This document shows positions 30,349 through 40,024 of a DNA stretch of 64,000 nucleotides, one piece after another. This DNA comes from Nocardia nova NBRC 15556 (GTDB taxonomy: Bacteria > Actinomycetota > Actinomycetes > Mycobacteriales > Mycobacteriaceae), in NCBI RefSeq assembly GCF_001613005.1, contig NZ_BDBN01000047.1:1-64000 (forward strand), in the 5' to 3' direction. The position numbers were made by a program, and so were the translations under genes. Below the pieces are notes generated by a model. That model ran no database searches. It was not told the DNA's origin and saw only the letters and a program-made list of their open reading frames with translations. Numbering within the stretch: position 1 is the stretch's first letter; each line of letters starts with the position of its first letter.

Positions 30349-31764
30349 ATGGATGGCGTAACAGCCGAACAGTCCGTGACCGCGGACGAATCCACGCCGG
30401 TCCGGGACCGTTCGACGGCGATCGTGTGGATCCTGTGCTCGGCCGCATTCGTGGCGATGCTCGACGTCTTCGTGGTGAACGTGGCCTTCACGAAGATCGT
30501 CGAGTCCTACCGGGGATCGTCACTGGCCGATGTGAGCTGGGTGCTCAACGGCTACGCGATCGTCTACGCGGCCCTGTTGATTCCGGCGGGCCGATTCTCC
30601 GATCGTTTCGGCCGCAAGGCCGGATTCCTTTCCGGCCTCGGCCTTTTCACCGCGGCGAGCGTGGCCTGTGCCGCGGCTCCGACGCTGTGGGCGCTGGTGG
30701 CGTTCCGGCTGCTGCAGGCGGTGGGCGCCGCGGCCCTGACACCGGCCGGTCTGGGGTTGCTGCTCACGGTGCTGCCGCCGGCGCGGGTGCCGGGCGCGGT
30801 GAAGATCTGGGCCACGACGAGTTCGTTCGCCGCGGCCTGCGGCCCGGTGGTCGGCGGAGCGCTGGTCGAGATCTCCTGGCGCTGGGTCTTTCTGATCAAT
30901 CTGCCGGTGGGTGTGGTGACCGGGCTCGCGGCCGTATGGCTGGTGCCGAATCTCGCGCAGCGCACCTCCGCCCGCGTGCCCGATCTGCTCGGGGTGGTGG
31001 CGTTGATCGTGGCGATCGGGGCGCTGTCGCTGGCGCTGGTCGAAAGCGATGCGTGGACCGGCGGCGCGACGTGGACGGCATCGGCCGTGGCGGTGCTCGG
31101 CGCGGTCCTGTTCGTGCTGCGGATGCGCCGGCATCCGGATCCGGTGGTGCCGCCGGACCTGTTCCGGGTGCCGACGTTCGCCTGGGCCAACGCCACCGTG
31201 CTGGCCTTCTGCACGGCATTCGGGGCGTGGTTCCTGAGCATCACGCTGTGGCTCGAGAACGCGGCCCGTTTCGGCACGATCGAAACCGGGCTCGCCATCG
31301 TCCCCGGCCCGATCATGGTGCCGATCTTCGCCGCCGTAAGCCAGCGACTGATCCGGCGGATACCGGCGGGAGTCGTTGTGGCCCTGGGCAATGCGCTGTT
31401 CGCGGCCGGCGTCCTGCTGGTGCTGTTCACAGCCGCCACTCCGGTGCAGTACGCGACCGCGGTTCTGCCGGGGTGGGTGATCTCCGGCATCGGAATCGGT
31501 CTCGCCCTGCCCACGATGATCGCCTCCGCCGCCGTCGATCTGCCGCCGGAACGGTCGGCCACCGGCAGCGCCGTGGTGAACACCGCCCGCCAACTCGGCT
31601 ACGTCCTGGGCGTCGCGGTGCTGATCGCGCTGCTCGGATCGCTCGACACCACCGACCGGATGGTGACCGCTTTCCGGCACGGCTGGCTGTTCGTCGCGGT
31701 CGTAGCCGTCGTCGGCGTGGCAACGGCATTCGGGATCACGCCTCGTGCCCGTCGCTCGAAATGA
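30349..31764 (+). CDS. MFS drug:proton antiporter (DHA2/EmrB type)
   Basis: 471 aa with about 14 hydrophobic segments, as in the DHA2 family. Motif A appears as GRFSDRFGRKAGF and motif C-like glycines in GPVVGGALVEISWRWVFLINLPVG. It should export drugs or amphiphilic metabolites using the proton gradient. The ATG at 30349 has GAGGAGGG upstream. It overlaps the SGNH hydrolase gene by 4 bp, so the two are translated together. Confidence 0.92.
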   Translation: MDGVTAEQSVTADESTPVRDRSTAIVWILCSAAFVAMLDVFVVNVAFTKIVESYRGSSLADVSWVLNGYAIVYAALLIPAGRFSDRFGRKAGFLSGLGLFTAASVACAAAPTLWALVAFRLLQAVGAAALTPAGLGLLLTVLPPARVPGAVKIWATTSSFAAACGPVVGGALVEISWRWVFLINLPVGVVTGLAAVWLVPNLAQRTSARVPDLLGVVALIVAIGALSLALVESDAWTGGATWTASAVAVLGAVLFVLRMRRHPDPVVPPDLFRVPTFAWANATVLAFCTAFGAWFLSITLWLENAARFGTIETGLAIVPGPIMVPIFAAVSQRLIRRIPAGVVVALGNALFAAGVLLVLFTAATPVQYATAVLPGWVISGIGIGLALPTMIASAAVDLPPERSATGSAVVNTARQLGYVLGVAVLIALLGSLDTTDRMVTAFRHGWLFVAVVAVVGVATAFGITPRARRSK

Positions 31765-32468
31765 AGCAGGTCATCATGTCGAATCCCCCGATCACCTCCG
31801 CCGCCACGGCCGAGGAATCCGATCCGTTCTGCCTCTCCGAGACCACCGCGGCCGCATTGCTGTTCGATGTGCCGTGGCGACGATTCGCCGTGGCCGGCGA
31901 CAGTCTGTCGGCCGGCGTCGGCGATCCCACGCCGGGCTACTCGAACGCGGGCTGGCCCGAGCGACTCGTGAAAGTACTGCGGCGCGTACGCCCGGACCTG
32001 CGCTATCTCTGTACGGCGAAGGTCGGGGCCACCACGGCGCAGACCTCGGCCCGCCAACTCGACCGCATCGTGGACTTCCGTCCGGACCTGCTGCATCTGC
32101 CGTGCGGTCCGAACGACATCACGCGGCGCGATCCCGACTTCGACGAGATCGACACAGCGATGCGGCGAATGTACGACGTCGCGGCGGGCACCGGCGCCCT
32201 GCTGACGACGTTCACTCTCGCAAGCGCCTATGTCGTACCGGCGTTTCCGGACTGGCCAGAGCGAATTCGCACCATGAACGACCTCACCCGCCGAATCGCC
32301 GCCGACTACGGGGCGGTCGTCGTCGACATGTGGGATCACCCGGTCAACGATCGCGACAACCTGCTCAGCGCGGATCGCATCCACTTCTCGACCTCCGGTC
32401 AGGCGGTGCTGGCGACCGAGATGGTCAAGCATCTGACCTACGCACTGTCGAGCCGGACGATCGAATAG
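31761..32468 (+). CDS. SGNH/GDSL hydrolase
   Basis: 235 aa from the ATG in the ATGA overlap with the MFS gene; an ATG at 31776 is possible. All family blocks are present: GDSLSAG with catalytic S48, the Asn block GPNDI (N118) and DRIHFS with D205 and H208. There is no signal peptide, so it is a cytoplasmic esterase or lipase. Coupling to an exporter under a TetR repressor suggests it modifies or detoxifies the same compound; this is inference. Confidence 0.9.
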   Translation: MKQVIMSNPPITSAATAEESDPFCLSETTAAALLFDVPWRRFAVAGDSLSAGVGDPTPGYSNAGWPERLVKVLRRVRPDLRYLCTAKVGATTAQTSARQLDRIVDFRPDLLHLPCGPNDITRRDPDFDEIDTAMRRMYDVAAGTGALLTTFTLASAYVVPAFPDWPERIRTMNDLTRRIAADYGAVVVDMWDHPVNDRDNLLSADRIHFSTSGQAVLATEMVKHLTYALSSRTIE

Positions 32469-32546
32469 CGCAGGCGCCCAATCCTCCCCGTGATCGCGCA
32501 CCGGCCCGCGTCCCTGCCCCGGGCGGCGGACGCTAGGGTCACTTCC

Positions 32547-33251
32547 GTGGCGAAGACAGAGTCGTTTCGGGCCTCGTTGGACAAGCAACCGCATGAGGTC
32601 GCGTCCATGTTCGACGGGGTCGCGAAGCGGTACGACCTGACCAATACGGTGCTCACCGGCGGGCAGGACCGCTATTGGCGCTGGGCCACCCGCCGGGCGC
32701 TGGCCCTGCGGCCCGGGGAACGGGTGCTGGACCTGGCGGCCGGAACCGGCGTCTCCACCGCCGAATTCGCGAAGTCGGGCGCCTGGTGCCTGGCCGTGGA
32801 CTTCTCCAAGGGCATGTTGGAGGCGGGGCGGTTCCGCCGGGTGCCGATGGTGAACGGCGACGCCACCGCCCTGCCGTTCGCCGACGACTCCTTCGATGCG
32901 GTCGCCATCTCCTACGGCCTGCGCAACGTCTCCGAACCGGACGCCGCCCTGCGCGAGATGCTGCGCGTCACCAAACCGGGCGGACGCCTGGTCGTGGCGG
33001 AGTTCTCCACCCCGGTCTTCGGGCCGTTCCGCACGATCTACATGGAATACCTGATGAAGGTGCTGCCGAAGGTCGCCGAGGCCGTCAGCAGCAATCCGGA
33101 CGCCTACGTCTACCTGGCCGAATCGATCCGGGCGTGGCCCAATCAGCGGCAGTTGGCGATGCGGATCGCCGATGCCGGCTGGTCGTCGGTGCAGTGGCGC
33201 AATCTGACCGGCGGCATCGTCGCACTGCATCGCGGTTACAAACTGGGGTGA
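32547..33251 (+). CDS. menG: Demethylmenaquinone methyltransferase
   Basis: 234 aa from the GTG at 32547. Class I SAM-dependent methyltransferase of the UbiE/MenG family: [16 protein letters not shown] site [28 protein letters not shown] and [16 protein letters not shown]. It methylates demethylmenaquinone in the last common step. In M. tuberculosis the homologue (Rv0558) also lies near menJ and mgtA; here a TetR/MFS/SGNH module has been placed between. Confidence 0.95.
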   Translation: MAKTESFRASLDKQPHEVASMFDGVAKRYDLTNTVLTGGQDRYWRWATRRALALRPGERVLDLAAGTGVSTAEFAKSGAWCLAVDFSKGMLEAGRFRRVPMVNGDATALPFADDSFDAVAISYGLRNVSEPDAALREMLRVTKPGGRLVVAEFSTPVFGPFRTIYMEYLMKVLPKVAEAVSSNPDAYVYLAESIRAWPNQRQLAMRIADAGWSSVQWRNLTGGIVALHRGYKLG

Positions 33252-33412
33252 AGTAGCTCACCGCACGCCGTGGTCTCGCCCGCGGAAACGGCGCCCGACC
33301 GGGCGTGAACCGGAAATCTCACCGTGCAGATGCCGAAGTGGTGAGGATTTTCGTCATCTGCCGATAACGTTCGGTAAATCCGTCGCAACGGCGGCTCGCC
33401 ATCATCGGGGAT

Positions 33413-36400
33413 GTGTCGAGCGCCGAGAACTCCACGAGCACCGTCCGGACCGCGTGCTCCTACTGCGGCGTGGGCTGCGGCATCACGGTGCAGACCGAGC
33501 GGAACGCCGCCGGCGCACCCGTCATCGCGAAGGTGAGCGGCGACAAACTGCATCCGGTCAACTCCGGGCGGCTGTGCACCAAAGGCGCCACCCACCTCGA
33601 ATTGATGCGTGCGCCCGGGCGGATGACGACCGCCCTGCACCGGCCCCAGCGCGGACGGGAACCGGTCGAACTGGCCGTCGAGGAGGCCGTGCGGCAGGCG
33701 GCACAGCGGTTGCGCGCGATCGTCGACGAATACGGTCCCGATGCCGTCGCGCTCTACGTCTCCGGGCAGATGTCGCTGGAAGCGCAGTATCTGGCGAACA
33801 AACTCGCAAAGGGCTACCTGCGCACGATCAATATCGAATCCAATTCACGGCTGTGCATGGCCGGCGCGGGCACCGGATACAAACAATCGCTGGGCGCCGA
33901 CGGCCCGCCGGGTTCCTACGACGACCTCGACCGTGCCGATCTGTTCTTCGTGATCGGCTCGAATATGGCCGACTGTCATCCGATTCTGTTCCTGCGCATG
34001 GCCGATCGGCTCAAGGCCGGGGCCAAACTGATCGTGGTGGATCCGCGGCGGACCGACACCGCCGCCCGGGCCGATCTCTTCCTGCAGATCAGACCCGGCA
34101 CCGATCTGGCGCTGCTGAACGGATTGCTGCACCTGCTAGTCGGCAACGGCGATATCGACACCGAATTCATCGCCGCGCACACCGAGGGCTGGGAGGCGAT
34201 GCCGCAGTTTCTCGCCGACTATCCACCGGACCGCGTCGCCGAGATCACCGGACTGGCCGCGGACGATATTCGCACCGCCGCCGCGTGGATCGGCGCGGCC
34301 GGTGACTGGATGACGCTGTGGACGATGGGACTCAATCAGTCCACCCACGGCACGTGGAATACCAATGCCGTCTGCAATCTGCATCTGGCCACCGGCGCCA
34401 TCTGCCGGCCCGGCAGCGGTCCGTTCTCGCTGACCGGGCAGCCGAATGCCATGGGCGGGCGGGAAATGGGCTACATGGGTCCGGGTTTGCCCGGCCAGCG
34501 CAGTGCCCTTGTGGAGGCCGACCGCCGCTTCGTCGAAACCGCATGGCACCTGCCGCCCGGCACGATTCGCGCCGAATCCGGACGCGGCACGATCGAGATG
34601 TTCCGGGAACTGGCCGAGGGAACCATCAAGGCGTGCTGGATCATCTGCAGTAATCCGGTGGCCTCGGTGGCGAATCGCAAAACCGTCATCGCCGGTCTGG
34701 AGGCGGCGGAATTGGTGATCACCCAGGACGCCTATCTCGACACCGCGACCAATGCCTATGCCGATCTGCTGCTGCCGGCGGCGCTGTGGGCCGAATCCGA
34801 CGGCGTGATGGTCAATTCCGAACGCACGGTCACCCTCCTGCAGCATTCGGTGGATCCGCTCGGCGCGGCACTGCCGGATTGGGAATGGATCGCTCGGATC
34901 GCGACGGCGATGGGCTTCGACGGATTCGACTACCGCTCCAGCGCCGAGATCTTCGACGAAATCCGTGGCTTCGCGAATCCGGCGACCGGATACGACCTGA
35001 GCGGAATGAGTTACGCCGCACTGCGCGAGGGGCCGATGCAGTGGCCCTGTGCCGATTCCGCGCAGCGCCGCAATCCGATTCGCTATCGCACCGGCGATGC
35101 GGGTGCGCCGGCCTTTCCCACCGCGAGCGGCCGCGCCGTGTTCTGGCCCCGGCCGCATATGGCGGCCGCCGAAATGCCCGACGACGACTATCCCTTCGTC
35201 CTGAACACCGGTCGCGTCCAACATCAATGGCACACGATGACCAAAACCGGCCGGGTCGCGAAGTTGAACAAATTGAATCCGGCGCCGTTTCTCGAAGTGC
35301 ATCCCGACGATGCGCGCGCGCTGGATGTGCGTCCCGGCGACCAGATCGACATCGCTTCTCGCCGTGGCCGAGCCGTGCTGCCGGTACGGATCACCGATCG
35401 GGTGCGACCGGGTTCGTGTTTCGCACCGTTCCACTGGAACGACGAGCAGGGCGAATATCTGACGATCAATGCCGTGACCAACGATGCCGTGGATCAGGAT
35501 TCGCTACAGCCGGAATTCAAGGTGTGCGCGGTGACGCTGCGACGCGTCGGCCCCGCCCGGGACACCCGCGACGGCATCGACGAGGACAACCGGGGCGGCA
35601 CCGAACCGGACCACCGTGTCGACGCCGCGGGCGGCAGCCCGATCACATCCGGCGGCGCGCCGGCATCGCATCCACTCGCCGCCATGCTGGGACTCGATTC
35701 CGCGCGCGCGCCCATGCTCAGCGAGGCGGAGCGGATCTATCTGGGCGGGTATCTGGCCGCGCTGCAATCGCTTCCGGTTCAGGGACAGCCTGTCCTCCCG
35801 GAATCGGCGCCGCTGTCCGACCGCAGCCGCTGGTGGATCGACGGGCTGCTGGCGGGGATGTACTCGCGGGCGGCGGGCTCCCCGCCCGGCGCCACAGTGG
35901 CAGCACCCTCACCCGCCGCGCCGGTCGGTCCACAGCAACGGCCGGTGACCGTGCTGTGGGCTTCCCAGACCGGTACCGCCGAAGAATTGGCCGCGACGGT
36001 GGCGGCGGCGCTCGCCGAACACGGGCACGCGCCCCGGCTGGTCGAGATGAACGCGTGCGATCTGCCCGAGCTGACCGGTGACGTACTGCTCGTCACCAGC
36101 ACCTTCGGCGACGGCGGCCCACCGGACAATGCCGCCGACTTCTGGGATCGGCTGCAGGACAGTGGGATTCGGTTCAACGATCTGCGGTACGGCATCTTCG
36201 CCCTCGGCGACTCCTCCTACGACGATTTCTGCGGTTACGGCCGCAAGGTGGATCGGCTGCTGTCCGAACGGGGCGGTGTCCGCTTGCTGGATCGCGTCGA
36301 CAGCGAACCGGATCACGATGATCTGTCGAACGAGTGGACCGCCGCGGTCCTCGCCGCGCTGGGTGACGGTCGCGGGAATGCGCCCACCGGCGACCATGGT

Positions 36401-37690
36401 GTGGGTGCGCCCAGCGGTAGCGGTGTGGCCGAGACGTCCGGCGGCTCCGGGGGTGTAGTGCCGTCCACCGGCGGCGGTCGTGCCGGCGCGCCCGCGGGGC
36501 TCGGTGTGCGCGTGCTCGACCGCGTCGAGGCCCGCTCCCCCGCGCCCACCCGCGCCCCCCGCTCGATCCCCGCGCCGTTCACCCGCAACGCTCCGGTCCT
36601 GGCCCCGCTGGTCCGCAACGAACTCCTGTCGCGGCCCGGATCCGGCAAGGAGGTGCGGCAGTTCGGTTTCGACCTGAGCGGTCTGGACGCCGGCTACGAG
36701 GTCGGCGACAGCCTCGGCATATGGCCCTCGAACGGGGTTGCCGCCGTGCGGAATTGGCTGGCGGCGACCGGGCTCGACGGCGCCCGGCCGGTGGAGATCG
36801 ACGGCCGCGACGTGCCGCTGGAATCGGCACTACGCACGCATTTCGACATCACCAAGATCAGTGGCGATCTGCTGTCCTTCATCGCCGCCCGCAATCCCGG
36901 TCAGCAGTTGGCGAAACTGCTGCGCCGCGACAACCGCAACGAACTGGACCGCTATCTGTGGGATCGCCATGCCGTCGACGTCCTGCGCGACTTTCCCGTG
37001 CGGGCCGATCTGGTGGAGTGGCTCTCGGTGCTGAAAAAGCTGCAACCGCGGCAATATTCGATTTCGTCGAGCCCGCTGGTGAGTCCGCGCGAGATACAGC
37101 TCACCGTCGGCGTGGTGCGCTACGGCGCGGCCGAGGACCCGCGCGGCGGAGTCTGCTCCACCTTCCTCGCCGACCGGGACGAAACCGGTGGCGTACCCGT
37201 ATTCCTGCAGCGCGCACCGCATTTCCGGCCGCCGTTGGATCCGAACGCGCCGATGATCATGGTGGGCCCGGGCACCGGCATCGCGCCGTTCCGCGGCTTC
37301 CTGCACGAACGCCGCGCGCTGGGATGCCGCGGGCGCAACTGGTTGTTCTTCGGCGATCAGCACGCCCAGGACCACTTCTACTACCGCACCGAACTCGAGG
37401 ACATGTTCCGCTCGGGCTTCCTCACCCGGCTCGACCTCGCCTTCTCGCGGGACCAGCGCGAACGGATCTACGTGCAGCACCGCATGATCGAGCACGGCGC
37501 GGAGCTGTGGGCGTGGTTGCGCGACGGCGCCCACCTGTACGTCTGCGGCGACGCCGCGCGCATGGCCCGCGACGTCGACGACGCCCTCCTGAAGATCGCC
37601 CGCATCCACGGCAACCTCGACGAGGATGCGGCGCTGGCCTTCAAGAAGCAGCTGACCGCGGAGAAGCGGTACGTGCGCGACGTGTACTGA
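33413..37690 (+). CDS. Assimilatory nitrate reductase fused to an FMN/FAD/NADPH reductase
   Basis: 1425 aa, a fusion. Residues 1 to about 715 are a molybdopterin oxidoreductase: 4Fe-4S cysteines C15, C18, C22 and C55, the predicted Mo ligand C148 in NSRLCMAGAG, and a C-terminal dinucleotide domain with LNTGRVQHQWHTMT. A flavodoxin domain follows (about 845-985, WASQTGTAEE), then a Gly/Ala/Pro linker and a CysJ-like FAD/NADPH reductase (about 1055-1425: RQYSISSSP, GGVCSTFL, VGPGTGIAPFRGF, KRYVRDVY). Such bifunctional nitrate reductase/sulfite reductase flavoproteins reduce nitrate with NADPH in one chain. Start is GTG. No nitrite reductase or nitrate transporter adjoins it. Confidence 0.93.
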   Translation: MSSAENSTSTVRTACSYCGVGCGITVQTERNAAGAPVIAKVSGDKLHPVNSGRLCTKGATHLELMRAPGRMTTALHRPQRGREPVELAVEEAVRQAAQRLRAIVDEYGPDAVALYVSGQMSLEAQYLANKLAKGYLRTINIESNSRLCMAGAGTGYKQSLGADGPPGSYDDLDRADLFFVIGSNMADCHPILFLRMADRLKAGAKLIVVDPRRTDTAARADLFLQIRPGTDLALLNGLLHLLVGNGDIDTEFIAAHTEGWEAMPQFLADYPPDRVAEITGLAADDIRTAAAWIGAAGDWMTLWTMGLNQSTHGTWNTNAVCNLHLATGAICRPGSGPFSLTGQPNAMGGREMGYMGPGLPGQRSALVEADRRFVETAWHLPPGTIRAESGRGTIEMFRELAEGTIKACWIICSNPVASVANRKTVIAGLEAAELVITQDAYLDTATNAYADLLLPAALWAESDGVMVNSERTVTLLQHSVDPLGAALPDWEWIARIATAMGFDGFDYRSSAEIFDEIRGFANPATGYDLSGMSYAALREGPMQWPCADSAQRRNPIRYRTGDAGAPAFPTASGRAVFWPRPHMAAAEMPDDDYPFVLNTGRVQHQWHTMTKTGRVAKLNKLNPAPFLEVHPDDARALDVRPGDQIDIASRRGRAVLPVRITDRVRPGSCFAPFHWNDEQGEYLTINAVTNDAVDQDSLQPEFKVCAVTLRRVGPARDTRDGIDEDNRGGTEPDHRVDAAGGSPITSGGAPASHPLAAMLGLDSARAPMLSEAERIYLGGYLAALQSLPVQGQPVLPESAPLSDRSRWWIDGLLAGMYSRAAGSPPGATVAAPSPAAPVGPQQRPVTVLWASQTGTAEELAATVAAALAEHGHAPRLVEMNACDLPELTGDVLLVTSTFGDGGPPDNAADFWDRLQDSGIRFNDLRYGIFALGDSSYDDFCGYGRKVDRLLSERGGVRLLDRVDSEPDHDDLSNEWTAAVLAALGDGRGNAPTGDHGVGAPSGSGVAETSGGSGGVVPSTGGGRAGAPAGLGVRVLDRVEARSPAPTRAPRSIPAPFTRNAPVLAPLVRNELLSRPGSGKEVRQFGFDLSGLDAGYEVGDSLGIWPSNGVAAVRNWLAATGLDGARPVEIDGRDVPLESALRTHFDITKISGDLLSFIAARNPGQQLAKLLRRDNRNELDRYLWDRHAVDVLRDFPVRADLVEWLSVLKKLQPRQYSISSSPLVSPREIQLTVGVVRYGAAEDPRGGVCSTFLADRDETGGVPVFLQRAPHFRPPLDPNAPMIMVGPGTGIAPFRGFLHERRALGCRGRNWLFFGDQHAQDHFYYRTELEDMFRSGFLTRLDLAFSRDQRERIYVQHRMIEHGAELWAWLRDGAHLYVCGDAARMARDVDDALLKIARIHGNLDEDAALAFKKQLTAEKRYVRDVY

Positions 37691-37695
37691 GTGCG

Positions 37696-38736
<1,041 letters not shown>

Positions 38737-38758
38737 GATCAACCCCTAACGGAACTGA

Positions 38759-38808
38759 AGTTTCATTAATAGCGGAGACGATACACTCGATCGGACGCTA
38801 ATGAAACT
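38759..38808. promoter_or_regulatory. Inverted operator pair between AKR and TetR genes
   Basis: AGTTTCATTA (38759-38768) and TAATGAAACT (38799-38808) form a perfect 10-bp inverted repeat 30 bp apart. Each copy lies 11-22 bp before its gene's start, next to the ribosome-binding site, so the arrangement is symmetric for both genes. Confidence 0.65.
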
Positions 38809-38819
38809 GGAGGACCGTT

Positions 38820-39434
38820 ATGAGCTCGGACACCGCCGCACCCGGCTCGGTGCGCCCGGGGGGTCGCACGGCCCGCGTCCGTGAGTCCGTCCTGCGCGCG
38901 GCCGGGGATCTGCTGGCCGAACGCGGCTTCGCCGAACTCGACCTCGCCGAGGTGGCGGCCCGCGCGGAGGTCGGCAAGACCACCGTCTACCGCCGCTGGC
39001 GCACCCCGGCCGGGCTGGTGGCAGACCTGCTCACCGACATGGCGGAAACCTCACTGCCGCATGCCGACACCGGATCGCTGCGCGGCGACCTCACCGCCAA
39101 TGCTCGCCTCGTCGCGCGCACCCTGACCGATCCACGTCAGGGGCCACTGTTCAAAGCACTTGTGGCCGCGGCCATCTGCGACCCCGAAACCACCGCGGCC
39201 CTGCACCGGTTCTACGACGTGCGGATCACCGAATGGGAGCCGTGCGTCGCGGCCGCGATGGAACGGGGCGAACTCGCCCCCGGAACCGATACGCGCGCAG
39301 TGGTTTCCGCGGTCTCCGCCCCGCTGTACTACCGCTTCCTGATCTCCGGCGACCCGATCGACGATGCGGTGGCGGTGACCGCCGCCGACGCCGCGGCGGC
39401 AGCGGCCACCGCAGGCCTGTTTCACCCGAAGTAG
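38820..39434 (+). CDS. TetR family transcriptional regulator
   Basis: 204 aa. Helix-turn-helix at about 20-66 (VRESVLRAAGDLLAERGFAELDLAEVAARAEVGKTTVYRRW) and a C-terminal ligand domain with LYYRFLISGDPID, typical of the TetR_C_11-like group. GGAGG precedes the start. It is divergent from the aldo/keto reductase and probably represses both through the paired repeat. Confidence 0.92.
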   Translation: MSSDTAAPGSVRPGGRTARVRESVLRAAGDLLAERGFAELDLAEVAARAEVGKTTVYRRWRTPAGLVADLLTDMAETSLPHADTGSLRGDLTANARLVARTLTDPRQGPLFKALVAAAICDPETTAALHRFYDVRITEWEPCVAAAMERGELAPGTDTRAVVSAVSAPLYYRFLISGDPIDDAVAVTAADAAAAAATAGLFHPK

Positions 39435-39599
39435 GTGTCCACACGCAGCTCATCAGTCGGCTCAGCATTCGTCGGGAGCAGGGTTCCCATCGCCGGGAAT
39501 ATGGAACCGGCATCGACCGCGGTAGTTGCCACACTTGGTGTGTTCGGACGGGTTCGGAATGTGTGTGCGGTGGCGTTCTGCGGGGGCAAGCGAGGATTG

Positions 39600-39959
39600 A
39601 TGAGAGAGATACATCCCGATGTGCAGATCGCGCTCGACATGACGCGTGAACTGCGGAACCGAGTCGCCGATATGCGGGAACGAGCCGACGCGATCGTTGC
39701 GCGGCGACCTTCGCCCAGCGGCCTCGTCATCCCCGAGGTCGACGCACAGGGCCGGTTGACGGACCTGTACCTTGCTCCCGGCACCTGCGATCGCTTCGGT
39801 AACCAGGAGTTGGCCCACGAGATCATTGCGGCGATCAAGGAGAGTACCGAAGACGCTCGGCGGCAATATCACATCGCGATGAACGGTCCCGACCATGTCC
39901 CACGGCCGCTGCGGGAGGTCGTCGCCGAGTGGCGACGGTCCGACACCACTTCCCGCTGA
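39600..39959 (+). CDS. YbaB/EbfC-like small protein
   Basis: 119 aa from the ATG at 39600 with GAGG upstream; a frame reaching 39435 has no ribosome-binding site. The long first helix (MTRELRNRVADMRERADAI), a beta-hairpin (GRLTDLYLAPGT) and a last helix (ELAHEIIAAIKESTEDAR) match the YbaB nucleoid-protein fold as seen in many actinobacterial type VII-linked clusters. It is the first gene of a four-gene operon. Function is unknown. Confidence 0.75.
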   Translation: MREIHPDVQIALDMTRELRNRVADMRERADAIVARRPSPSGLVIPEVDAQGRLTDLYLAPGTCDRFGNQELAHEIIAAIKESTEDARRQYHIAMNGPDHVPRPLREVVAEWRRSDTTSR

Positions 39960-40024
39960 CAGTCCCCATTTCTGGGAAGGCGGAACAATAGGACTGGAAA
40001 TACTGGCGGGAGGATCGGCCGAGT

